Positions 1 through 7,472 of a DNA stretch of 22,334 bases are shown piece by piece. The notes beneath the pieces are model-generated. The model was not told the DNA's origin, made no database searches, and was given only the letters and a program-made list of their open reading frames with translations. This stretch comes from Acidobacteriota bacterium (GTDB taxonomy: Bacteria; Acidobacteriota; Terriglobia; Bryobacterales; Bryobacteraceae), in assembly GCA_016871135.1 (NCBI GenBank), contig VFZQ01000011.1:1-22334 (forward strand), read 5' to 3'. Every line of letters begins with the position of its first letter. The first letter of the stretch is position 1. The position numbers and the translations under genes were made by a program.

Positions 1-2
1 AT

Positions 3-833
3 TCGGAGGCATCGATAGTAGAATTCACCGCAAACGGAGAAGCTGTCCGTGCCATCGCATCCTCCGCGGAGATGGCTCAGGCGCCGGCCTGGTCACCCGA
101 CGGTAGCAAGCTGGCCTACCGGCAATATCTAAGCGCGGATACCGCAGCGGTCATTGTGCGCGAGTCCGCTACTGGAACAACACGCCAAGTCGTTCGCCTT
201 CCCGTCCGCGGGACAATTCCGTCTCCTGCGTTCTCTCCCGACGGCTCCCGGATTGCATACAACGACAACGGAATGCTCTGGACCATCCTTGCGACCGGAG
301 GAATCGCCACGTCTCTGGCCAGCGACACATCGGGAGATCGTCCGTGCTGGTCGCCGGATGGGAAGTGGATCGCCGCGATAATCGGGGGGCAATTGACGAA
401 GATCCCAGCGGCCGGAGGCCCATCAGTCCAGTTGTTCGGTCCGACGGGAGGAAACTGTCTCTGGACAAACGTCGGCATTTTTATGATGGGACGCTCCGGC
501 TTGGAGCGTATCCCCGAAAGCGGAGGTCAACCGGTCACTGTGGGCCTAGATATGCACGGCTCCATAGCGGCCGCTACACCCGACGGCTCTACCATCTCCA
601 TCCTAACCGTAGGAAACCAGCTACTCTCTTTCGACAGCCGCAGCGCCAAGGTGACAAGGACCGTCGGGCTGCAAGCTGATGGACTAGTTCGCGGAGTCTC
701 CGTCCACCCAGACGGGAAACGCATCGCTGGCTGGACGCAAAAAACACTTTCCGACCTCTGGCTCCTCGAAGGCTTCCCCGTTCCGACAACCGGCCTCGAG
801 CGCCTCTTCCGCAAGTGGAAAGACCCTTCGTAG
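3..833 (+). CDS. PD40/TolB-like beta-propeller protein, C-terminal part (5' end outside window)
   Basis: The frame is open to the left edge of the window, so this is the last roughly 276 residues of a longer protein. An internal ATG at 72 is not taken as the start because coding continues upstream of it. Propeller blades are marked by repeats of the PD40 type: AWSPDGSKLAYR, AFSPDGSRIAYND, CWSPDGKWIAAI and VHPDGKRIAGW. The C-terminus carries DLWLLEGFPVP, an ending I associate with acidobacterial proteins in which a Ser/Thr kinase or winged-helix domain precedes a TolB-like propeller; the N-terminal domain cannot be seen here. The likely role is protein binding or sensing, with no catalytic motif visible. 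The gene converges on the DUF4097 gene, with only 3 nt between the two stop codons. The propeller call is firm; the full architecture is unknown. Confidence 0.85.
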   Translation, partial: SEASIVEFTANGEAVRAIASSAEMAQAPAWSPDGSKLAYRQYLSADTAAVIVRESATGTTRQVVRLPVRGTIPSPAFSPDGSRIAYNDNGMLWTILATGGIATSLASDTSGDRPCWSPDGKWIAAIIGGQLTKIPAAGGPSVQLFGPTGGNCLWTNVGIFMMGRSGLERIPESGGQPVTVGLDMHGSIAAATPDGSTISILTVGNQLLSFDSRSAKVTRTVGLQADGLVRGVSVHPDGKRIAGWTQKTLSDLWLLEGFPVPTTGLERLFRKWKDPS

Positions 834-836
834 CCC

Positions 837-1604
837 CTACTTCTTGTGAATATAAATCGGCCCGTTCAACGTCCGAAACGAAATCTCCGCCCCGCCGCCG
901 TTGATCTTGGCCGTCACCGTGCGGTCAAATTTCAACTTATACTTCGGCCCGTCGCCGCGGCCAGACTCAGTGCGCGTAACAGTCGGCGAAACCTGCACAT
1001 CAAAGTCGCTGTAAATATCGCCATGTTGACTGCTGAGTTTCAAGTCAGCCTTCGTAGCCGCGGGCAGCGTCACATCAATACGCCCGTTAAGCGTGCTGAA
1101 CGACATCGGCTTACCTTCCGGTACGCGAGTCATAGTCACGTTTAGGCGGCCATTCAGCGCATGTGCGACGACAGGGCCGGAAACATCAACCAGCGTAATC
1201 GCGCCGTTGACCGTCTCCGCATTGACCTCGCCGTCAAGCCCTTCCACACGAATCTCCCTCGCGTTGACGGACTTCAGATTGACCGAACTTGCCGCGGGAA
1301 CAAGCACCGTATACGAATTGCCACTCGCATGACCGGGCTTGATTGTGACAACGTTGTTCTCCTCTTCAATCGTCACGCCGCCACGGCCCAGATCGATCCG
1401 CTTCATGCCGTTCGGCGCTGGCTTGGCCGATGGCATCGGGGCATCGGAGTCAATGATCACCTCGCGGCCGGCATGGGGCTTAACGATGATCGAACCATTG
1501 ACCGTCGTGAACTTAAGATGCGCCGGACGCGAGGGATCGCGAAGCGGGATCGTCATCCGCTCGGCGAGAACCGGCAGCGCGAACAGCAGAAGCGCGTATC
1601 GCAC
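837..1604 (-). CDS. Exported DUF4097-family repeat protein (second copy)
   Basis: This 255-aa protein starts at GTG (1602-1604). The start shares one base with the TAG stop of the preceding gene, which points to translational coupling. Residues 1-14 form a short Sec signal (RYALLLFALPVLA), so the protein is probably outside the cytoplasmic membrane. The body is a degenerate repeat with NG turns: TVNG near 36, VNA near 114, TVNG near 133, LNG near 151, TLNG near 173 and TLNG near 247. This pattern of short strands and turns fits DUF4097, which is thought to form a beta-solenoid-like fold. It resembles its upstream neighbour and looks like a tandem duplicate. It is the last gene of the sigma-factor operon, so it is probably a target or partner of that regulator. 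No enzymatic residues are apparent. Molecular function is unknown. Confidence 0.85.
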   Translation of the reverse strand: MRYALLLFALPVLAERMTIPLRDPSRPAHLKFTTVNGSIIVKPHAGREVIIDSDAPMPSAKPAPNGMKRIDLGRGGVTIEEENNVVTIKPGHASGNSYTVLVPAASSVNLKSVNAREIRVEGLDGEVNAETVNGAITLVDVSGPVVAHALNGRLNVTMTRVPEGKPMSFSTLNGRIDVTLPAATKADLKLSSQHGDIYSDFDVQVSPTVTRTESGRGDGPKYKLKFDRTVTAKINGGGAEISFRTLNGPIYIHKK

Positions 1605-2446
1605 TACGGACGCCCCTTGGCCAGCGAGTGCAGCATTACCGAACCGTTCACCGTCTCCGCCGAGATCTTCGGCCCGCCGTTGCCGGCGCGCATCTGAACG
1701 CCGCTGCCGCGCTTGTAGACGATCTTGTTGCCGGCCTTTGTCTCCGACGATCCGCTCACACCAATCGGCGTCATATCGAAATCGGTAAACGCGTCGCCGT
1801 TGACGGTCTTCATCGAAAAGTCGGCGTTCAGCGTCGGCTGCAAATAAAGCGCCAGTTTCCCGTTCACGGTCTTCAGCGTCGTATCGCTCCGTGGGTTGTT
1901 GCGATACACCGCAGTCACCGTGCCGTTTACCGTGTTGATCTCGCCGCTGCCTTCGACATCGTTCATCTTGATCGAGCCGTTAACGGTTTTGATCTTGTAG
2001 TCGCCGCGCATATCCTTGATATCGAGCGAACCGTTGATGCTCGATATTTCCAGGCGGGCATCGCGCGGCGCCTGCACAACGAACTCATGCGAGAAGTGCT
2101 TATCGCGGCCGCTCCAGTTGCTTTTGCGTTTGGTTTCCGCGCCGCAGACGCCATCCGACCACGGGCCTTTGATTCCGGCCCTCACATGCTGCGCGTCGCC
2201 GCTGATGACGACAGCTATCTCGCGCTTCAACTCGTCGAGATCGGACTGCGTATCGCCTTTCAGTTTTTCATGCACCGTGAAGCGGACCTCGGCGCCGTTA
2301 CCGGGCTCTACGCGAACCGACCCGTTGAAGCCGCACACGTGCAGCGTGCCTCCGGCGGCGAGTGGCAGTGACTCTTCTACAGTGCGCTTCGATTCGACGT
2401 CGCACCACGCGGGCGCGGCCAGCAATATCAAGACTGCGATTCTCAT
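1604..2446 (-). CDS. Exported DUF4097-family repeat protein (first copy)
   Basis: This 280-aa protein starts at ATG 2446, which overlaps the TGA of the anti-sigma gene by 4 nt (ATGA). The same frame is open much further upstream, but that stretch lies over the anti-sigma gene and has no sensible protein character. The signal peptide MRIAVLILLAAPAWC precedes the mature chain; the Cys lacks a convincing lipobox. From residue 135 on there are regularly spaced motifs: SINGS (138), TVNGS (156), TVNGT (174), TVNGK (195), TVNGD (216) and TVNGS (267). Spacing is about 18-21 residues, typical of solenoid coils. DUF4097 members occur near envelope-stress regulators (for example LiaG in Bacillus), so a surface or periplasmic role in envelope sensing is plausible but inferred. 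The family call is strong; the function is not known. Confidence 0.87.
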   Translation of the reverse strand: MRIAVLILLAAPAWCDVESKRTVEESLPLAAGGTLHVCGFNGSVRVEPGNGAEVRFTVHEKLKGDTQSDLDELKREIAVVISGDAQHVRAGIKGPWSDGVCGAETKRKSNWSGRDKHFSHEFVVQAPRDARLEISSINGSLDIKDMRGDYKIKTVNGSIKMNDVEGSGEINTVNGTVTAVYRNNPRSDTTLKTVNGKLALYLQPTLNADFSMKTVNGDAFTDFDMTPIGVSGSSETKAGNKIVYKRGSGVQMRAGNGGPKISAETVNGSVMLHSLAKGRP

Positions 2447-3138
2447 TGAAATCCTCGTTTCTGTGGGTTCGCAAGCACGGCTTGCACGTATTCTTTGACG
2501 CTTGGATGAATATTGCTGTTGTTGAGCAATTGCGGCAGGCGCGGGTCTTCTGAAAGGAGGTCGATGACCGCGATCTGCACCAGTGGCGAATCGTCGGCAT
2601 TCAAAATCTGCCACATCGATTCGCGAGACTTCGTCGATTGAGGGAACCGGCGCAGCGCATCGGCGGCCGCGAGCCGCACGTCGACCGACGGATCGGCGCG
2701 CAGAGTGTGCGACAGCGCCTCGGCCAATTCCGGATCGCTCGCGTCGACCGAAGCCGAATACCGAATGCCGCGCAACCGCTCGCTCGCCGATTGTTGATCG
2801 AGCAGCGACAGCGCAACCACCTCTCGCAGGCTCCGCACCTCTTTCCGTAGCGAAGCGATATCGTTCGCCGGCGCGCTCGCGCGCCCTCCGTAAAACCCAA
2901 GCCCAGCCGCCAGCAACGCCGATGCCGCCAGCGCCAACGGCCAGTAATTCCGTGGCTTCGGCAACTGCAAGCGCATCCGCGGCGCAACCGGGGCCGGCAT
3001 CGCCGCCATGTTCGACCACAGCGCCACACTCGCGCGGCACTGTTCGCAGACATCCAGATGCGCGTCGACTTCGGCGCTCGGCACTCCTGCGAGATAGTCG
3101 GCCAATTGAAGCTCCAGCGAACTGCACTCGGTATTCAT
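2443..3138 (-). CDS. Membrane anti-sigma factor with zinc-finger N-terminus and HEAT-like C-terminal domain
   Basis: This 231-aa protein overlaps the sigma gene upstream and the DUF4097 gene downstream by 4 nt each. The N-terminus holds a zf-HC2-type motif: HLDVCEQC gives His27, Cys31 and Cys34, and Cys5 is a possible extra ligand. This is the usual sigma-binding anti-sigma domain of ZAS proteins. One membrane helix follows at about residues 65-84 (YWPLALAASALLAAGLGFYG), then a charged coil around 93-125. Residues about 134-222 read as HEAT-like helical repeats (DPSVDVRLAAADALRRFP; DDSPLVQIAVIDLL; HPSVKEYVQAVL). The topology implies a cytoplasmic sigma-binding end and an outward C-terminal helical sensor. 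Its position beside an ECF sigma factor strongly supports the anti-sigma assignment. The signal it senses is not evident. Confidence 0.88.
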   Translation of the reverse strand: MNTECSSLELQLADYLAGVPSAEVDAHLDVCEQCRASVALWSNMAAMPAPVAPRMRLQLPKPRNYWPLALAASALLAAGLGFYGGRASAPANDIASLRKEVRSLREVVALSLLDQQSASERLRGIRYSASVDASDPELAEALSHTLRADPSVDVRLAAADALRRFPQSTKSRESMWQILNADDSPLVQIAVIDLLSEDPRLPQLLNNSNIHPSVKEYVQAVLANPQKRGFQ

Positions 3139-3704
3139 CGTTTCGCCTCCATCGCCAGCAATATCGGGTCGCGCGACAGCGCCGCGTACGCCTCGCGCAA
3201 CTGCCCCAGCGCGCGGAAAACGCGCACTTTCACTGTGTTGGTTTCAATCCCAAGCAACTCGCCGATCTGCTCGTACCGCAATCCCTGAAACCGGCTCAAA
3301 ATCAGCAACTCGCGCTTGTCCGGCGCGAGCCGCAGCAGCGCTTTGTGCAACAGCGCGTGCTCTTCGTCGCGCTCCAAAGAGTGGCCGGAAGGTGCGGCGA
3401 ATTCATGCTGCGCGGGCATCTCGGTTTCCCATTTCAACTTTCTCGAACGATCGATAAACGTGTTGTGCGCAATCCGGTACATCCAGCTTGTAAACTTCAT
3501 CGCCGGATTCCACGTTTCGCCTTTCTTCAGCAGCCGCAGAAATACGTCCTGCGTCAGATCTTCGCTCGCCGAAGCGCTTCCGCTCATGCGATAGAAGTAC
3601 CGGTACAACGCGGCGTGATGGCGGTCGAAAAGCGTGCCCAAAGCATGGGTATCGCCCTCGCGGACCGCGGTCATCAACTGCTCGTCTGTCTCAGTGAACT
3701 GCAA
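3135..3704 (-). CDS. ECF-family RNA polymerase sigma factor
   Basis: This 189-aa protein has both ECF domains. Region 2 runs through YRMSGSASASEDLTQDVFLR and FTSWMYRIAHNTFIDRSRK. Region 4 includes LAPDKRELLILSRFQGLRYE and a helix-turn-helix, IGELLGIETNTVKVRVFRAL. The start chosen is TTG at 3702-3704, because an in-frame stop lies a few codons upstream and this gives the normal ECF N-terminus; an ATG ten codons later is the alternative. It redirects RNA polymerase and is presumably held inactive by the membrane anti-sigma encoded next, with which it overlaps by 4 nt. It sits 40 nt behind the DUF1552 gene on the same strand, so read-through from that operon is possible. ECF operons usually autoregulate, but no promoter motif could be assigned here. 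The specific ECF group was not determined. Confidence 0.93.
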   Translation of the reverse strand: MQFTETDEQLMTAVREGDTHALGTLFDRHHAALYRYFYRMSGSASASEDLTQDVFLRLLKKGETWNPAMKFTSWMYRIAHNTFIDRSRKLKWETEMPAQHEFAAPSGHSLERDEEHALLHKALLRLAPDKRELLILSRFQGLRYEQIGELLGIETNTVKVRVFRALGQLREAYAALSRDPILLAMEAKR

Positions 3705-3744
3705 ACCCGTTCTCGGAAGCTATTACGGACGAGTGCCGAAATCG

Positions 3745-4992
3745 TTACATCAACGTACCGGTTGACGACGCGAACTTCGGCGCGTCGATACCCATCTTGC
3801 GCAGCATGCTCAAGAATAGATTCGGCAGCGGATGATTCTTCTGCTTGTCGAACGCCAGGTGTTGTCCGTGTTTGAACCCGCCGCCGGCCAGAAGCACGGG
3901 TAGATTATCGGTCGTGTGTTTGTTGGCGTCTCCGAAGTTCGAACCGTAGAGCACCATCGACCGATCCAGCAGCGATTCGCCGTCTTCCTTCACGGCCTTC
4001 AATTTCGCGAACAGTTCGTTCAGCAGCTTGAAGTGCCACGTGTCGATCGCCGTCAACTGGGCGAGTTTGCTCTCATTGCGTCCGTGATGCGAAAGGTTAT
4101 GGTAGCCGTCGGTGATTTGCACGCCTTCCACATCGATCGCGGGCGAGTTTGAGCTGTCGAGGAAGAGCGTGATCAGGCGGGTCGAATCGGTCTCGAACGC
4201 CAACCGCGCCATGTCGTACATGAGCCGGACCTTTTCCATGTACAGCCGCGAGTCGGCCGGGTCTTTCGGCTCCGGCGCGGTGGTCTTCGGCTTAGGCCGC
4301 TTCTCCCACTCCCGCGCCAGCACCAACCGCCGCTCAAGTTCACGCACGCCGGTCATGTACTGATCAAGGCGTTCGACATCGCGCTCACCGAGATCTCTCT
4401 TCAAGCCGCGTGCATGTTCGGCAACCGAATCCATGATGCTCTCGCCGAGCTTCAATCGGTTCATCTGCCGCTCGATCTCTTCGGCCGACCCCTGCAGAAA
4501 CAACCGTTTGTAAATCGCCGACGGCGAATCTTCGCACGGAATCATTACACCGCCGCCAGTCCACGTCAAAGAGCGCTGACCACGATTCACGTTGACGCCA
4601 AACGTCAGTGACGGAAATCTCGTCTTTACCCCGATCTGTTCGGCCATCACCTGATCCAGCGAGATCGAATTCCGAAATCCGCCGTTGGCCGGATGCGGCG
4701 CGGCGGTAAGGAAACACACTTCCGACGCGTGGCTGCCGTCGACATCGGGATGCGACAACCCACTGAACACGGTGAAGTCGTTGCGAAACGCGGCGATCTC
4801 TTTGAGATACGCGGGCAGTTCGTAATCGCGGCCCGCTTTCGTTGGAAAGAACCCGCCGGGCAAAACGCCAAGATTGTTGCAGATCGCCAGCATGCGGCGT
4901 GGTGTTTCTTTCCCCTGCGCGAAGGCCTCGAGGTGCGGAAGTCCCAGCGCGACACCCGCGCCACGTAACAGAGTTCGACGTGTGATCTTCAT
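3745..4992 (-). CDS. Tat-exported DUF1552 protein
   Basis: This 415-aa protein starts with MKITRRTLLRGAG, a twin-arginine signal (RR at 5-6) followed by a hydrophobic stretch ending near AFAQ. Family features are visible: LGVLPGGFFP after the signal, FSGLSHPDVDGSHASEVCFL, SLDQVMAEQIG, LTWTGGG, a long helical middle (QYMTGVRELERRL), then DGYHNLSHHG and LYGSNFGDANKHTTDNLP near the C-terminus. DUF1552 proteins are common in planctomycetes and acidobacteria next to DUF1592-type haem proteins, as here, where the two genes share an ATGA overlap. His and Asp clusters (YHNLSHHG; GSNFGDANKHT) resemble metal sites of alkaline-phosphatase-like proteins, but no activity is established for the family. The protein probably works outside the membrane with its upstream partner. 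Confidence 0.92.
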   Translation of the reverse strand: MKITRRTLLRGAGVALGLPHLEAFAQGKETPRRMLAICNNLGVLPGGFFPTKAGRDYELPAYLKEIAAFRNDFTVFSGLSHPDVDGSHASEVCFLTAAPHPANGGFRNSISLDQVMAEQIGVKTRFPSLTFGVNVNRGQRSLTWTGGGVMIPCEDSPSAIYKRLFLQGSAEEIERQMNRLKLGESIMDSVAEHARGLKRDLGERDVERLDQYMTGVRELERRLVLAREWEKRPKPKTTAPEPKDPADSRLYMEKVRLMYDMARLAFETDSTRLITLFLDSSNSPAIDVEGVQITDGYHNLSHHGRNESKLAQLTAIDTWHFKLLNELFAKLKAVKEDGESLLDRSMVLYGSNFGDANKHTTDNLPVLLAGGGFKHGQHLAFDKQKNHPLPNLFLSMLRKMGIDAPKFASSTGTLM

Positions 4993-7309
4993 TTGTGTGT
5001 GAATAGCGGGCTCTGAACGACTTCGCGCATCAGCGTGCGGAAGCCGTAGTTACTGGGTTTGGCGCGATCGAGAATCGCTTCAACCGCCGTGCGGTCGGAG
5101 AAGCGCACGGGCGCGCCGGTCGCGTAAGTGACAAGTTGGTTGACGACGTTGCGCGCGATCTTGCGCTCGTCTTGGAGCAGCAGTTTCTTGAAACCGGAGA
5201 TGTCGCGGAAACCATCGCCCGATGCGTCGACGGGCAGCCCCAGCTTAAACGTGAAGTCATGCCCGTTCTTGCCGATGCCCTTCACCGCCTCGCCATCGTC
5301 GGTTGATCGATACCGCTCACGCCACGCGCCGAACACGTCAAAGCTCTCAAGCGCAAAACCTGGCGGATCGATCTTGCGATGGCACGCCGCACAGCTTGCA
5401 ATTGACCGGTGTTTGTCGAGTTGCTGCCGAATGGTCGTTGCGCCCCGCGTGTCGGGCTCGACCGCGGGAACACCAGATGGCGGCGGCGGCGAAGGATCGC
5501 CGACGATGCGCTCCATGATCCACGCGCCACGCAAAACGGGCGAAGTCGTCGTGCCATTCGCGGTCAACTTCAGCACGCTGGCTTGCGTCAGCAATCCGCC
5601 GCGCACGCTGCCTTCCGGCAGGTCGACGCGCCGCATCTTCACGCCTTCCACGCCGGCGATTCCATAGTGCCGCGCCAGATGTGCATTCAAGAACGTGAAG
5701 CGAGAGTCGATCAAATTCCGCACGGGCAGATCGCGTTTGATCAGTTCTTGCACGAAGAGCTGGGTTTCAAACAGCGACGATTCGGTCAATAGATCGTCCA
5801 AATAGTAGTCGGGGTACAAAGTGACGTCGGGCGTGGTATCGCCGAGTTTGCGGAGGTCGAGCCAATAGTCGAGGAACGGATTCACAAAACGCGAGGGGTC
5901 TTCGAGCAGCTTGTCGAAGCTCGCGCCGGTGGGCCTGGTATGGGAGAGAAAATAGGACTGCCGCGCGGCGAGCGCCTCCGCCTTCAATCGGCCGGGCGTT
6001 TCCTCCAAGTACAAGAAACCGGGTGAACATAGCACCGCCGTGAATCCGGCCAGCCGATCGTTTCGCGCGATCGCGGTGTAGCGCGCGACTTCGGCATCAG
6101 CCGGCGCGCGCCGATAAACACGCGTCATGAACGCACGCATCGCAACAGCGACATCGCCAGTCATGTCGAAATGTACAGGCTGCTTAACGGGCCCTTCGAC
6201 TTCCATCCACCGATAAGCGACCCCGGGTGTGCCTTCTTTAGTCGATTCCGGATTTCCGTGAAAACCCGGCCGCGAGCGGAACAGCCGCGCCGCGTCGGGC
6301 TGAATCGATTCGCCTTCCAGCAGCGTCACTTCCAACTCCTGCACGCCGGGCTCTGGCGACACATCGAACGACCCGATAAAGCGTTTCTCGCCGCCGCGCG
6401 CGAGTGCGTAAAGGCTTACCGGCTCGACCGTGCGGCCCTTCGACGTGCGCTCTCGATCGGGCCGCCACCACGCCGGCCGCGTCTTGTGATTAACCGGCCC
6501 CCAGATCGTGTGCACCCAAATCGAGTACGCGTTGAATCGAAGCTTGTATCGTCCGCCCGCGGGCGCGATGAACTTATCGAAGTGGTAGTTGTTGCCCGTA
6601 TACGTGCCGGCCGTCGTCACGAATGCTTCGCTCTCGCGGTCCGCGGAATTCGTCAGTGGAACTTTCTCGTTCAGAACATCGGGCTGCGCATCGAAACCCA
6701 GCACGGGAATCGTCGCCCGCTCGGGATGGTTATTGAACGGGCCATAGCGCATCCGCCTCAGAAACGTTTGCTGGTCGCGGGCATAGTATCGGGTTGATGC
6801 CACCGGCGTTCTCGAAGCCTTCAACACCGCGCGCAGCGCCTGTTCCGCGGTCTCCATGTACCGAGCCATCTGCACGTGCGAGATATCGAGCGCGTTGCCG
6901 GATTTGTTGAACCGCGCTACCAAGCCGTCTTCCGGAAGTCCGTCCTTCAACTGCAGCCACGGCGCTTGCAGCACGTCTCGCAGCGTGCTTTCGTATTCGT
7001 AACGATTCAAACGCCGCAGCACGGAACGATCGCGCTTCGATTCGAAGGCCGTCAACGGTTGGGCAATCGCCCGCAGGAGCGCGATTCGGTCACCAGACTG
7101 AAGCCCGCCGTTCGGCGGCATGACGCCGTCGCGTACCGCGTCGTGAATGCGTACCCAGCGCGGGTCGGACCAACCCGCGTCGAACGCGCTAAGATCAATC
7201 CCCCCCCCGGCGCCTTCGCGCCCTGATGACACGTCCCGCAATGTGCTTGCAGCAACTGGCGCGGATCGGCTGCCAAGCTTACGCCGGCAATAAGGAAGAA
7301 CAGTCGCAT
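4989..7309 (-). pseudogene. DUF1587/DUF1595/DUF1592/DUF1588/DUF1585 haem-c protein, frameshifted at a G9 tract
   Basis: The natural start is ATG 7309, with AAGGG 8 nt upstream. It encodes a signal peptide (MRLFFLIAGVSLAAD) and a CGTCH haem-c motif, but this frame runs off-family after APGGG and ends at 7052. The rest of the protein continues one frame over from the G9 run (7200-7208). One extra G would restore a 773-aa protein. Domain order is then PSCyt-type haem site, DUF1587 (LNRYEYESTLRDVL), DUF1595 (FMTRVYRRAPADAEVARY), DUF1592 (YWLDLRK; FTFLNAHLARHYGI), DUF1588 (TTTSPVLRGAWIMERI, second haem motif CAACH, IDPPGFALESFDVFGAWR) and DUF1585 (ARNVVNQLVTYATG). The start of DUF1592 seems abbreviated. 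It overlaps the DUF1552 gene by 4 nt, the standard partner. It may be intact in the cell if the tract length is a sequencing error or varies. A TTG at 7241 could start a signal-less product. Confidence 0.85.
7200..7208 (-). repeat. Homopolymer tract, nine G on the minus strand
   Basis: Nine consecutive C on the plus strand (G9 on the coding strand) lie directly after the CGTCH haem motif of the DUF1592-family gene. The frame changes exactly here: upstream codons give signal peptide plus haem motif, and downstream codons give DUF1587 and later domains. A length of 10 or 7 would join the two frames. This is seen directly. Whether it is a sequencing error, a mutation or a slippage switch cannot be decided from one sequence. 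Confidence 0.9.
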
Positions 7310-7460
7310 ACCCGGAACCCTTCTAGCAAATCACAAATCGGCGGGGGGCGACAGCCCGGCCGCGAAGGGCGTACCTCCGCATCTGCGCTATCATCAAGAA
7401 GATCTCGGTCGCCTCGAAGCGGTGTTGCCGCGTCCTCGTGGGACAGAGCCCGGATTTGGT

Positions 7461-7467
7461 GGGAGGT
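7461..7467 (+). promoter_or_regulatory. Ribosome binding site fixing the TTG start of the radical SAM gene
   Basis: GGGAGGT ends 5 nt before TTG 7473. It lies inside the possible longer frame starting at ATG 7422. The match to the anti-Shine-Dalgarno sequence, and the family-like N-terminus RVFLVNPSD that follows, favour initiation at TTG 7473 over the upstream ATG. Confidence 0.75.
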
Positions 7468-7472
7468 GTCAT

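Noticed and set aside
2447..3127. Upstream extension of the first DUF4097 gene frame to 3127.
   Set aside because: The extra 227 codons lie over the anti-sigma gene and look random. The signal peptide and ATGA overlap fix the start at 2446.
2583..3875. A 430-codon open frame on the plus strand opposite the anti-sigma and sigma genes.
   Set aside because: It is a low-complexity Arg/Ala/Pro shadow crossing several real genes; the minus-strand genes have clear domains.
7310..7472. Promoters in the divergent gap between the DUF1592 and radical SAM genes.
   Set aside because: A TATCAT at 7389-7394 resembles a -10 box, but no -35 partner lies at a suitable distance. Nothing convincing is seen for the opposite strand.
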